64,000 bases of DNA from Eubacterium sp. 1001713B170207_170306_E7 (GCF_015547515.1 NZ_JADMVE010000006.1:80609-144608); one strand, 5' to 3'; shown: positions 8,575 to 19,233, counted from the stretch's first letter. Program-made: numbers and translations. The notes: generated by a model not told the origin, from the letters alone.

Positions 8575-8750
8575 CCACTAACATTTTAATAAAGAATCCC
8601 AAAACCGGCAAAACAGGATAAGGGGTATTAGGCATTTTTATGTAATGTTTATTTTATATAAATATTATAATATAAAAATGTCTTTTTTTCATGTTTGATT
8701 GCCAATTACAGGGTTAAGGTCTGGAAGTTAGTGGTTATGCGTTGTTATGG
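8559..8750. repeat. 192-bp unit bounded by 24-bp perfect inverted repeats
   Basis: The 24 bases at 8559-8582, starting CCATAACAACGC, recur as the exact reverse complement at 8727-8750. The left arm includes the stop codon of the DUF3987 gene. The core of about 144 bases is very AT-rich and holds a nested inverted pair, CATTTTTAT (8633-8641) and ATAAAAATG (8672-8680). No direct target duplication is obvious at the edges. It could be a MITE-like element, a replication or recombination site for the DUF3987 protein, or a long-range RNA hairpin. No coding frame lies in the core. The rest of the gap up to 8865 shows nothing definite. Confidence 0.8.
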
Positions 8751-8865
8751 AATCTTTTTACCCTGAAAATAAAAAAAGCGCGGCACAAATTCTTGGTTTT
8801 TCCTTAATCAAATGGGTAAAACTCTTTTAAAGGTTAATTTTTATCATTCAGAAAAGGAAAATAAC

Positions 8866-11800
8866 ATGAAAACACATCGCTTACCGACGCTGCGGACATT
8901 TTTATTCGCAATGCTTCTGTTTTTGGCCGGCATGCTTTTTTTGGCTGCGCCCGTGCACGCCGAGGGCAGCCGTGAGCTGACCGCCGATGGCGGCGACCGC
9001 CCCTACACCGAGTGGTACGACCACATGGACGCCGGGGTGCTGCGCCACCAGATCGTCAAGGTCTACGCCCAGGCGGGCGAGACCCTGTATTTTGGCAGCA
9101 GCGTGACCGACAACGTCAACAAACAGGACATTGTGCTGCGCTATACCGGCAGCACCGACAACGGCTACGAGCCCTTTACCACCGCACCGGGCCAGCAGGG
9201 CATGGAGATCGTGTACGATACCAATACCGGCGACAACGTGGGCTATCTCATGAACCGTGACCAGGAAAAGGCCGGCCCGGACATCGCGGGCACCGGCACG
9301 GGCTACAAGCCCCTGGCCTTTAAAGTCACCGAGACCGGGAACTACGAGTTTGAGTTCCACGCCAGGCTGGACAGCGGCAACCGGAACAACCCGCGCCCCC
9401 TGAATGTGGACAGCAACGACGCCTGGAAGGCCAACGGCCAGGGCGACAGCACCGTGGCCGCCTGGGACGTGACCGTGGCAAAGGCCGACGGCACCCCGGT
9501 GCCCGGACGCGTCTTTACCCATTTCCTGACCCTGAACATGGGCAACAACGGCCGCAGCCTGGAATCCAAGATCACCGTGCTCACCATCGACGGGTTCCAG
9601 TACTGCGTGGACATGAACGGCATGGACCCCTTTGGCTTCATCTTCTTCGCCAACAACCGGGGCCTGGTGGTGGACGACAGCAACAGCAGCTACTACCACT
9701 CCTTTTACTCCGACAACCCGGGCCAGGGCGTGGACATCAACACCCTGATCAACCACGATCCCGCCCTTCAGCTCAACTCGCCCATCGCCGGCGACAGCGG
9801 CCTGGACATCAACGACCGTGTTTTCTTTAACCCGCCGGACGCCGAGCTGCTAAGCTCCCTGGGCATGACCCCAGAGCCCGACACCAGCGGCACCGTGAGC
9901 GATTTTAAATTCACCGGCTTCAAGGAAGGCTTCGGCTACGTGGGCGAGGGCGGCACCTTTACCTTCAACGCCCAGAATATCCACAGCTACGAGCTTCAGA
10001 TCGACCTGCGGAATTACCAGGAAAAGCAGGCCGATGGCAGCTATAAGGCCGTGGACCACGGCGTTGTGACCATTGGCAACGCCAGTGTGGACGGCGTGAA
10101 CAGCGTGGCCTGGGACGGCAAAGACGCAGCTGGCAACGTGCTGCCTGCGGGCCGCTGCGACCTGAGCCAGATCACCCTTCAGGCCCGGGGCGGCGAGGTG
10201 CACCTGCCTCTTTTGGATGTGGAAAACAACCCCAACGGCGTTATCGTCGAGCGCTGTAACGGCGCAGGCACCGACGCCGAGCGCTTTACTGTCCACTATG
10301 ACAACACCACCGTTCCGGCCCTGAACGAAAACGGCGCGGACCAGAGCGCAGGTGTGGATAGCACAAACGGCGCCATGAAATTCTCCGGCAACAAGGGCAA
10401 CCGCACCATTCTTGACGTCTGGGCCTTTTACAAAATCAGCGACCCCAACGGGCTGAGCACCAACCTTGAGCTCATCCCCAGAACCGACGACACCAACGGC
10501 GAAATCCGCGGCCTGGTTTTCTACGACACCAACAAGGACGGCGTCTACGCCAAGATCGACCAGGACTATCCGCTGCCAGGTGTTACCGTGCAGCTGCTGG
10601 GGCCAGACGGCAAAACCGTGATCGCCACCACGACTACCGACATCTCCGGCACCTACGTGTTCCCGGACGTGCCCTTCTCCGAGACACCCTACCAAGTTCA
10701 GGTGGTCAGCCCCTATCCGGGCCTGGACGCCTGCACCACCAGGGATAAGAAGAACCCCTCCAAGACCAACGAGCTGCAGTACGCCACCGTGGACCCCGCC
10801 ACCCCCAAGGTGGTCAACACCGACGTGGGCTATTACGTGCCGCCCGAAACCATCAATATCCCGGTACAGAAGTACTGGAACGACGTGGACGACACCAGCC
10901 TGCGGCCAACCGAGATCGTGGTCAAGCTTTTGAAAAACAACAAGCCCACCCTGGAAAGCCTGACCCTGAACGCGGGCAACGGCTGGAAGGGCAGCTTTGA
11001 AAACCTGCTTAAGTTTGAAAACGGCAAGGCCATCCAGTACACCATCGCCGAGGTGGCCGTGGACGGCTACACCAGCCAGACCCAGGGCGACATGACCGCA
11101 GGCTATACCCTCACCAACACCCGCACCGCCCAGACCAGCCTTTCCGGCACCAAGACCTGGAAGGACGAGGGCGGCCCGCGGCCAGACGTCACCCTGACCC
11201 TCAAGGCCGGCGGCGTCCCTGTAGACGGCGCGGCCCCCGTCTGGGACAAAAGCGGCGACGTGTGGACCTGGCGCTTCGACAATCTGGATAAATTCGACGC
11301 AGGCGGCCGCCGCATCACCTACACCGTGGAAGAAGCCGTGCCCGACGGCTACAAGGCCGAATACGACGGCAATAACATCACCAATACCCGCTTTGGCACC
11401 ACCGAGGTCACCGGCCAGAAAACCTGGCAGGACGGCGGGCGGGATAACCGCCAGCGCCCCAATATCCAGCTGACCCTCAAGGCAAACGGCGAGGTGGTCA
11501 ACGACGCCGTGCCCTTCTGGTCCGACAAGGACGGCGACGTGTGGACCTACACCTTTGAAAACCTGCTGAAATACGACAAGGATGGCCAGAGCATTACCTA
11601 CACCGTGGAAGAAGCCCCCATGGACGGCTACACCACCACCATGAGCGGCAGCAATATCACCAACACCCGCACCGGCTTCACCAGCCTCCAGGGCCAGAAG
11701 CTCTGGCAGGACGACAACAACAAGGACGGCCTGCGCCCGGCTCAGGTCACCGTCCAGCTCATGCAGAGCGTGAACCACGGCGCCGCTGTGCCCGTGGACG

Positions 11801-13677
11801 GCAGGACCGCTGTGGCCAGCGAGGACAGCGGCTGGTTCTACAGCTTTATGGACCTGCCCGCCTACGACAGCCAGGGCCGTGACATCATCTACACCGTGGC
11901 CGAAACCGGCATCAATCCGGATGATTACACCACCAGCTACAACGGCACCGACATCATTAACACCCACCCGGCCAAGCCCAAAATCGAGGTGGCCGGCGCC
12001 AAGACCTGGGAGGACAACGAAAACGCCGAGGGCCTGCGCCCAGAAAGCATTACCGTGCATCTGATGAAGAACGGCACCGAGGTGGCCAGCCAGACCGTCA
12101 CCGGCCCAGACTGGCAGTACCGCTTTGAGGACCTGGACCCCGGCACCGCGGCCGACCCGGCCTACTACACCGTCCGGGAAGACCCCATCGAACACTACAC
12201 CACCAGCTACGATGGCACCAATATCGTCAACACCCGCATTCCCACCGTTACCGTCACCGGGCAGAAAACCTGGAAGGACGGCCACAGCGTCAACCGGCCC
12301 CATCTGGACCTGATCCTCATGGCCAACGGCGTGGAGCAGCCGGACCGGGAGCCCGAATGGAGCAAGCAGGACGGCGATGTCTGGACCTACGAATACCGTA
12401 ACCTGGACAAGTTTGACGCAGCGGGCAATACCATCACCTACACCGTGACCGAGGCCATCCCGGCCGGCTACGGCGGCTACCAGGACCCGGACAACCCCTT
12501 TAACTTCACCAATGTCCGCGACGAGGTCACCAGCCTTCACGGCCAAAAGACCTGGAGCGACAAGAACAACCAGGACGGACTGAGGCCCCAGAGCGTCACC
12601 GTACAGCTCATGCAGAGCATTGGGGGCGCGGCCGCCACACCTGTGGAGGGCCAGACCCGCGTCATGTCCGAGGACAACTACTGGACCTACAACTTTGAAC
12701 GCATACCCGGCTACGATCAGAACGGCGACACCATTGTCTACACCGTCAAGGAAGTGGATCTGCCCGACGGCTACAGCGCCGATTACAACGGCAGCAACAT
12801 CGTGAACGTGCACCCGGCCAAGGAAAAAATCCAGATCACAGGCACCAAGACCTGGGGAGACAACAACGACGCCGAGGGCAAGCGCCCGGGCAGCGTTAAG
12901 GTCCGCCTCATGGCCAACGGCGTCGAGCTGGCCGCCCAGACCGTCACCGGTCCGGACTGGCAGTACCGCTTCGAGAACCTGGACAAGACCGGCGACGACG
13001 GCGCCCCGGTGGTCTACACCGTGGTTGAGGACCCGGTGCCGGGCTACGACACCCTCTACAACGGCTACGACATCACCAACCAGTGCCGGGACTGCGAGAC
13101 CCCGCCAGAGCCCAAAAAGCTGGGAAACATCAGCGGCAATGTCTTCTACGACGACAACTGGGATAAAAAATGGGACCGCGACACCGAGCCCCCAGTGGGC
13201 AACATCGTGGTCACCCTGTACAACGAAGCCGGGGACAAGGTGGGCGAGACCTTTGCGGACAGCAGCGGCTATTACCGCTTCGCCAGCCTGCCATACGGCC
13301 AGTACACCGTGACCGTCAGCGACCGGGGCGACGGCTACGTCTGCACCACCGAGAACCAGGAGCAGCCCATAACCCTGAACGCCCTGGAGGCAGAGGCGGC
13401 AGACGTCGGCTTTGCCAAAAAAGAGCCGCCCGTCGACCCACCCGTCGACCCGCCAGTGGATCCACCCGTGACCCCGCCTGTGAACCCGCCGGTCACCCCG
13501 CCGGCAGAACCGGGCACGCCTGACCTCACACCACCCCAGGGCTTTGAGATGCCGCCACAGGTCACAAAGGGCAGCGTGAACCCCAACACCGGGGCTCCGG
13601 CCACCTACGCCGGTGTGTTCGGCGCCGTGGCGCTGCTGGCCCTCATCGCCGTTTTAAGGAAAGTGCGCAGACGGTAG
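8866..13677 (+). CDS. Large Cna_B-repeat surface adhesin with NPNTG anchor
   Basis: A cell-wall-anchored surface protein of about 1603 aa. Order: a signal peptide (hydrophobic FLFAMLLFLAGMLFLAA then PVHAEG); an N-terminal region of about 500 residues of unknown fold; an SdrD B-like domain (EIRGLVFYDTNKDG); eight consecutive Cna_B repeats of about 90 residues; a second SdrD B-like domain (ISGNVFYDDNWDKKWD); a PPVDPPV-type proline-rich stalk; and NPNTG, a membrane helix and RKVRRR. Each Cna_B repeat has K-x-W near its start, YTVxE and an I-x-N near its end, the Lys/Asn/Glu set used for isopeptide bonds. The ATG at 8866 has AAAGGA before it; an upstream in-frame ATG (8812) would put 18 charged residues before the signal. 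No sortase is in the window. Likely a shaft-like adhesin; ligand unknown. Confidence 0.9.
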   Translation: MKTHRLPTLRTFLFAMLLFLAGMLFLAAPVHAEGSRELTADGGDRPYTEWYDHMDAGVLRHQIVKVYAQAGETLYFGSSVTDNVNKQDIVLRYTGSTDNGYEPFTTAPGQQGMEIVYDTNTGDNVGYLMNRDQEKAGPDIAGTGTGYKPLAFKVTETGNYEFEFHARLDSGNRNNPRPLNVDSNDAWKANGQGDSTVAAWDVTVAKADGTPVPGRVFTHFLTLNMGNNGRSLESKITVLTIDGFQYCVDMNGMDPFGFIFFANNRGLVVDDSNSSYYHSFYSDNPGQGVDINTLINHDPALQLNSPIAGDSGLDINDRVFFNPPDAELLSSLGMTPEPDTSGTVSDFKFTGFKEGFGYVGEGGTFTFNAQNIHSYELQIDLRNYQEKQADGSYKAVDHGVVTIGNASVDGVNSVAWDGKDAAGNVLPAGRCDLSQITLQARGGEVHLPLLDVENNPNGVIVERCNGAGTDAERFTVHYDNTTVPALNENGADQSAGVDSTNGAMKFSGNKGNRTILDVWAFYKISDPNGLSTNLELIPRTDDTNGEIRGLVFYDTNKDGVYAKIDQDYPLPGVTVQLLGPDGKTVIATTTTDISGTYVFPDVPFSETPYQVQVVSPYPGLDACTTRDKKNPSKTNELQYATVDPATPKVVNTDVGYYVPPETINIPVQKYWNDVDDTSLRPTEIVVKLLKNNKPTLESLTLNAGNGWKGSFENLLKFENGKAIQYTIAEVAVDGYTSQTQGDMTAGYTLTNTRTAQTSLSGTKTWKDEGGPRPDVTLTLKAGGVPVDGAAPVWDKSGDVWTWRFDNLDKFDAGGRRITYTVEEAVPDGYKAEYDGNNITNTRFGTTEVTGQKTWQDGGRDNRQRPNIQLTLKANGEVVNDAVPFWSDKDGDVWTYTFENLLKYDKDGQSITYTVEEAPMDGYTTTMSGSNITNTRTGFTSLQGQKLWQDDNNKDGLRPAQVTVQLMQSVNHGAAVPVDGRTAVASEDSGWFYSFMDLPAYDSQGRDIIYTVAETGINPDDYTTSYNGTDIINTHPAKPKIEVAGAKTWEDNENAEGLRPESITVHLMKNGTEVASQTVTGPDWQYRFEDLDPGTAADPAYYTVREDPIEHYTTSYDGTNIVNTRIPTVTVTGQKTWKDGHSVNRPHLDLILMANGVEQPDREPEWSKQDGDVWTYEYRNLDKFDAAGNTITYTVTEAIPAGYGGYQDPDNPFNFTNVRDEVTSLHGQKTWSDKNNQDGLRPQSVTVQLMQSIGGAAATPVEGQTRVMSEDNYWTYNFERIPGYDQNGDTIVYTVKEVDLPDGYSADYNGSNIVNVHPAKEKIQITGTKTWGDNNDAEGKRPGSVKVRLMANGVELAAQTVTGPDWQYRFENLDKTGDDGAPVVYTVVEDPVPGYDTLYNGYDITNQCRDCETPPEPKKLGNISGNVFYDDNWDKKWDRDTEPPVGNIVVTLYNEAGDKVGETFADSSGYYRFASLPYGQYTVTVSDRGDGYVCTTENQEQPITLNALEAEAADVGFAKKEPPVDPPVDPPVDPPVTPPVNPPVTPPAEPGTPDLTPPQGFEMPPQVTKGSVNPNTGAPATYAGVFGAVALLALIAVLRKVRRR
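10849..13086 (+). repeat. Eight tandem Cna_B repeat modules (coding)
   Basis: Each module is about 270-300 bases and opens with a K-T-W or similar motif followed by a D-rich turn. The modules alternate between two subtypes: a long form with QLMQS and a DxxxGLRP turn, and shorter forms ending NITNTR. Repeats 4 and 7 are near-paralogous, as are 5 and 8, which suggests block duplication of a multi-repeat unit. Copy number may vary between strains. Confidence 0.8.
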
Positions 13678-13718
13678 GGAAGAAACCAGAAAATTCTCAG
13701 GAATTTTAAAACTTTCCC

Positions 13719-13746
13719 TTGCACTTTTTGAAAGAAAAGGTAAAAT
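13719..13746 (+). promoter_or_regulatory. pyrG promoter
   Basis: TTGCAC (13719-13724), 16-base spacer, TAAAAT (13741-13746). The predicted start region is an ATAT run, without the G-run used in reiterative pyrG attenuation. Confidence 0.5.
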
Positions 13747-13748
13747 AG

Positions 13749-15455
<1,707 letters not shown>

Positions 15456-15467
15456 TAAGGAAATTTT

Positions 15468-15502
15468 TCAAGGGGTATCGCCAAGATACCCCTTGATTTT
15501 TT
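15468..15502 (+). terminator. Intrinsic terminator after pyrG
   Basis: TCAAGGGGTATC (15468-15479) pairs perfectly with GATACCCCTTGA (15485-15496) across a five-base loop, followed by six T. Confidence 0.9.
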
Positions 15503-15541
15503 GAGGAATGCGGTTCAGCATGCCGGAAAATTCAGAGAGAT

Positions 15542-15575
15542 GAAGCCTTTTACCTAAGGAAGAAAGCGGGCGCAG
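15542..15575 (+). repeat. Dispersed intergenic repeat, copy 1
   Basis: GAAGCCTTTTACCTAAG (15542-15558) and the following AAGAAAGCGG-rich bases recur on the opposite strand at 28136-28152, where AAGAAAAAAGCGG is also conserved. It lies in the non-coding gap behind pyrG. Function unknown. Confidence 0.55.
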
Positions 15576-15610
15576 TCTCAGACAGCACCCCTTTATTGAC
15601 AGCCTGTTGA

Positions 15611-15888
15611 GTTTTTTACTTTCAATTTAAAAATTATAAAAAATTCTTTCTTGACACAAGATATAGGCCTGTGCAAAACTGTGGATAACCTGGGCTTTGT
15701 TTATAAAAACCGGTTAAAAATGTGTAAAACTGTGGAAAACATGCGTTTTTCCTGTGGATAATGTTCATAACTTGGTGGGTAAGTGAAGAAATGCCCATAA
15801 ATCCGTTGTTGAAAAGTGAAGAAACTGTGGATAAGGTTCTGGAAAAGTTTATGCATAACTTGTGGATAAACCCCCTTGGTTATCCACA
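15611..15888. other. oriC-like cluster of five perfect DnaA boxes
   Basis: The perfect 9-mer TGTGGATAA occurs at 15680, 15753, 15826 and 15861, and TTATCCACA on the opposite orientation at 15880. Near-matches include TGTGGAAAA at 15731. A strongly AT-rich tract (15611-15650) lies on the left, like a DNA unwinding element. Five exact DnaA boxes in about 210 bases far exceeds chance and is typical of oriC or of DnaA-titrating clusters. No dnaA, dnaN, rpmH or gidA gene is in the window and gene orientation does not flip here, so the main chromosomal origin is not proven. Confidence 0.75.
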
Positions 15889-15889
15889 C

Positions 15890-15918
15890 TTGTTCATAAA
15901 TCCGATTCGCGGTATAAT
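15890..15918 (+). promoter_or_regulatory. nadE promoter abutting a DnaA box
   Basis: TTGTTC (15890-15895), 17-base spacer, TATAAT (15913-15918). The fifth DnaA box ends two bases before the -35 element, so DnaA bound there could influence transcription. Confidence 0.6.
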
Positions 15919-16014
15919 GAGATAAAAGCAAAACTATATCTTGGGGCAGGATTTTCAGACCACGCCCCGCCCGTCAAAAAAGATAATGTTTTCAATGAAA
16001 TAGAAAGGGTAAAT

Positions 16015-17952
16015 ATGAAAGATTTAGGATATATTCGCACCGCCTGCGCGGTGCCAGTCATCAAGACAGGAGACTGCGCGGCCAACGCCAACGCGGTGCT
16101 GGCCCTGTGCGCCGAAGCCTGGGAAAAGCAGGTGGGCATTGTGGTTTTTCCCGAGCTGTGCCTCACCGGCTACACCTGCGGTGACCTCTTTTTCCAGCGG
16201 ACCCTGCAAAAGGCCGCGGCGGCCGCTGTGGAGAAAATCAGAGAATGGTCCGAGGGTAAGGCCATGCTCATCGTGGTGGGCGCGCCCGTGGCAGCGGGCA
16301 GCGGCCTGTACAACTGCGCCCTGGCGCTGTCAGACGGTGAAATCCTGGGCATTGTGCCCAAAACCTATGTGCCCAACAATCAGGAATATTATGAGAAACG
16401 CTGGTTCCGCTCCGCCGGGCAGCTGCGCGCCACCGACAGAACCTGCTTCGGCGAGGGCGTGCCCATCGGAACCGACCTGCTCTTCCGCCACGAGGGCTGG
16501 CAGGACGTGGTGGTCGGCATTGAAATCTGCGAGGACCTGTGGGCGCCGGTGCCGCCGAGCTGCTTCCAGGCCGCCGAGGGAGCGACCATTATCGTGAACC
16601 CCTCGGCCAGCAACGAGGTTATCGGGAAGAGCGCCTACCGCAGAGCCCTCATCAGGCAGCAGTCTGCCCGCCTCAACGCCGGGTACCTGTACTGCTCCAG
16701 CGGCTATGGCGAGTCCACCACCGACCTCGTCTTTGGGGGCGACGCCCTCATCTGCGAAAAGGGAAGCCTGCTGGCCCAGTCCCAGCGGTTCCAGACCGAA
16801 AGCCAGCTGGTGGTGGCCGATCTGGACGTGGAGGCCATCGTGCACGACCGCCAGCTCCAGACCTCCTTTGGCGATTCGGCCGATATCCTGAGAGAGGGCG
16901 GCTATATGGAATGCTTCTTTAATGCCCAGGACGCCCAGGACTGCCTGCGGGAAGTGAACCCCCAGCCCTTTGTGCCCGCCGACGCCGGACGCCGCGACGA
17001 GCGCTGTGAGGAAATCCTGAATATTCAGACCATGGCCCTGGGCAGCCGTGTGGCCCATATCGGCGATCCGGCCATGGTGGTGGGCATCTCTGGCGGCCTG
17101 GACTCCACCCTGGCCCTGCTGGTCTGCGTGAACGTGTGCGACCGCTTCGGCATTGACAGAAAGCGCATCCACGCGGTCACCATGCCCGGCTTCGGCACCA
17201 CTGACCGCACCTACGACAACGCCGTCAGCCTGATCCGCGCCCTGGGGGCCACCTTCCACGAGATCAGCATTAAGGACGCGGCCGCCCGCCACCTGGAGGA
17301 CATCGGCCACGACCTGAGCGTGCACGACGTCACCTATGAAAACGCCCAGGCCCGGGAGCGCACCCAGATTCTCATGGATTTGGCCAACCGCCTGGACGGC
17401 CTGGTCATCGGCACCGGGGATCTGTCCGAGCTGGCCCTGGGCTGGGCCACCTACAACGGGGACCACATGTCCATGTACGGGGTCAACGGCGGCATTCCCA
17501 AGACCCTGGTGCGCTACCTGGTGCGCTACGTGGCCGAGAACAACGGGGACGCTGAGATCCGCCGGATTCTCTGCGACGTGCTGGACACCCCCGTGTCGCC
17601 GGAGCTGCTGCCCCCGGACGAGGCGGGCAAAATCGCCCAGAAAACCGAGGATCTGGTGGGGCCCTACGAGCTCCACGATTTCTTCATGTACCATGTGCTC
17701 AGAAACGGCTACAGCCCGGATAAAATCTACTTCCTGAGCCAGCGGGCCTTCGAGGGCCGCTACGACGACGCCACCCTGTACAAGTGGCTGCGCAACTTCT
17801 ACTGGCGTTTCTTTACCCAGCAGTTCAAGCGCTCCTGCCTGCCCGACGGCCCCAAGGTGGGCACTGTGTCCCTGTCGCCAAGGGGCGACTGGCGCATGCC
17901 CTCCGACGCCAAGGTGGACGAGTGGCTGCGCGTGCTGGATACCCTGGGCTGA
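16015..17952 (+). CDS. nadE: Glutamine-hydrolysing NAD+ synthase
   Basis: Last step of NAD synthesis: amidation of nicotinate adenine dinucleotide with ammonia channelled from glutamine. The protein of about 645 aa has an N-terminal nitrilase-type glutaminase domain with the Glu of VVFPELCLTGY (residue 47), the Lys of VPKTYVPN and the Cys of VGIEICEDLW. The C-terminal synthetase domain has the pyrophosphate loop GISGGLDSTLALL. The ATG at 16015 follows GAAAGGG; upstream codons run through the promoter and DnaA boxes and are rejected. An AlkC-like gene follows after 26 bases. Confidence 0.95.
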   Translation: MKDLGYIRTACAVPVIKTGDCAANANAVLALCAEAWEKQVGIVVFPELCLTGYTCGDLFFQRTLQKAAAAAVEKIREWSEGKAMLIVVGAPVAAGSGLYNCALALSDGEILGIVPKTYVPNNQEYYEKRWFRSAGQLRATDRTCFGEGVPIGTDLLFRHEGWQDVVVGIEICEDLWAPVPPSCFQAAEGATIIVNPSASNEVIGKSAYRRALIRQQSARLNAGYLYCSSGYGESTTDLVFGGDALICEKGSLLAQSQRFQTESQLVVADLDVEAIVHDRQLQTSFGDSADILREGGYMECFFNAQDAQDCLREVNPQPFVPADAGRRDERCEEILNIQTMALGSRVAHIGDPAMVVGISGGLDSTLALLVCVNVCDRFGIDRKRIHAVTMPGFGTTDRTYDNAVSLIRALGATFHEISIKDAAARHLEDIGHDLSVHDVTYENAQARERTQILMDLANRLDGLVIGTGDLSELALGWATYNGDHMSMYGVNGGIPKTLVRYLVRYVAENNGDAEIRRILCDVLDTPVSPELLPPDEAGKIAQKTEDLVGPYELHDFFMYHVLRNGYSPDKIYFLSQRAFEGRYDDATLYKWLRNFYWRFFTQQFKRSCLPDGPKVGTVSLSPRGDWRMPSDAKVDEWLRVLDTLG

Positions 17953-17978
17953 GCCCAGATTAAAAAGAGAGGAAGCCC

Positions 17979-19109
17979 ATGGCGGAATTACTGAAAGACA
18001 AATATTACAATGCGGCGTCTCTGCGCGATTTGGGGCTGAGAATAAAGGCGGCGGCCCCCGCCTTTCCGGTGGAGCGGTTTGTGGCGGACACGCTGGACGA
18101 GGCTTGGCAGGCCCTGGGACTGAAAGAGCGCATGCGGCAGGTTACCGTCAACCTGGGCCGGTACCTGTCGGACGACTATGCCCGGGCGCTGGCCATTCTG
18201 GACGAGACCGCCGCGGGGTATCCCGCCGGGTTTAACGACTACGCCTTAATGATCTTCCCGGATTTTGTCGAGGTCTACGGCCAGCAGGAGGCCCATTGGG
18301 ACCTGTCCGTGGCCGCGCTGGAGCGGTATACCCCGCTGTCCTCCGCCGAGTTTGCCGTGAGGCCCTTCATTATAAGGGATGAAGCCCGCATGATGCGGCA
18401 GATGGCGCTCTGGGCCGGGCACGACAACGCCCACGTCCGCCGGCTTGCCAGCGAGGGCTGCCGGCCGCAGCTGCCGTGGGGCCAGGCCCTGCCCCGCTTC
18501 AAGGAGGACCCGGAGCCGGTTCTCGCCATTTTAGAGCGGCTGAAAGCCGACCCGTCCCTGTATGTGCGCAAAAGCGTGGCCAATAACCTGAACGATATTT
18601 CCAAAACACATCCGGACCGGGTTGCGGGCCTCGCGCGGAAATGGTACGGCCAGAACAGGCACACAGACTGGATCGTAAAGCATGGGTGCCGGACCCTCCT
18701 TAAAAAGGGAAACCCGGAGGTGCTGGAGCTCTTTGGGTTTGAGGACGCCGCCAGCATCGAGGTGGCGGGCTTTGCGCTGGCGGCCGCGGCGGTGGCCATC
18801 GGGCAGGACCTGGTCTTCACCTTTAAGATCAGGGCTGGAAAGGAAGCCCGGGTCCGGCTGGAATACGGCATCGACTACGTGAAAGCAAACGGCCGGCGCA
18901 GCCGGAAGATCTTCCAGATATCCGAGCTTTCATTAAAGGCCAATCAGGAAAAAACCTACACGAAAGTCCAATCCTTTGCGGATTTGAGCACACGAAAGCA
19001 CTGCCCCGGCCCCCACGCGGTAACCCTTATCGTCAACGGCGCGAAGCGGGGCACTCTGGATTTTGAGCTGCTGCCAGCAGAGGGCCGCACGGGCTCAGAA
19101 GGGGAATGA
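17979..19109 (+). CDS. DNA alkylation repair protein, AlkC-like HEAT-repeat glycosylase
   Basis: A 376-aa protein resembling the AlkC/AlkD superfamily, all-helical HEAT-like proteins that excise alkylated bases. Visible features are the helical N-terminal two-thirds with ARMMRQMALWAGHDNAHVRRLASEGCRPQLPWG and SLYVRKSVANNLNDIS followed by DWIVKHGCRTLLKKGNP, all characteristic of AlkC. A C-terminal beta-rich domain of about 110 residues (LVFTFKIRAG ... AVTLIVNG) fits the Ig-like domain of AlkC rather than AlkD. GAGGAAG precedes the ATG. Lesion specificity cannot be read from the sequence. Confidence 0.8.
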   Translation: MAELLKDKYYNAASLRDLGLRIKAAAPAFPVERFVADTLDEAWQALGLKERMRQVTVNLGRYLSDDYARALAILDETAAGYPAGFNDYALMIFPDFVEVYGQQEAHWDLSVAALERYTPLSSAEFAVRPFIIRDEARMMRQMALWAGHDNAHVRRLASEGCRPQLPWGQALPRFKEDPEPVLAILERLKADPSLYVRKSVANNLNDISKTHPDRVAGLARKWYGQNRHTDWIVKHGCRTLLKKGNPEVLELFGFEDAASIEVAGFALAAAAVAIGQDLVFTFKIRAGKEARVRLEYGIDYVKANGRRSRKIFQISELSLKANQEKTYTKVQSFADLSTRKHCPGPHAVTLIVNGAKRGTLDFELLPAEGRTGSEGE

Positions 19110-19114
19110 CGCAT

Positions 19115-19151
19115 CAAAAAAGAGGCGCAGCCTGGAAAAGGCCGCGCCTCT
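19115..19151 (-). terminator. Terminator facing the plsC side (reverse strand)
   Basis: AGAGGCGC (19121-19128) pairs with GCGCCTCT (19144-19151), with an inner stem-loop. The A-run at 19115-19120 reads as a U-tract on the reverse strand, so it ends transcripts coming from trmB-plsC. Confidence 0.7.
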
Positions 19152-19197
19152 GGATTCAATAAATCCGTATTTAAGTTGTCGCCAAACGGTTCGATAC

Positions 19198-19233
19198 AGC
19201 GGTGTACGCCAAAACAGCGTATACCGCTTTTTT
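19198..19233 (+). terminator. Terminator for the nadE-alkC side
   Basis: AGCGGTGTACGC (19198-19209) pairs with GCGTATACCGCT (19217-19228) with one G-T pair, then a T-run. It overlaps the stop codon of the convergent plsC gene. Confidence 0.75.

Noticed and set aside
9850-12813. Very long reverse-strand open frame (987 codons) opposite the adhesin
   Set aside because: Its repeat pattern mirrors the Cna_B repeats, and it has no start signal; it is a shadow of the GC-rich coding strand.
8866-13677. CRISPR-like repeats
   Set aside because: Repeats are 270-300 bases, in frame and diverged at the DNA level; they encode Cna_B domains.
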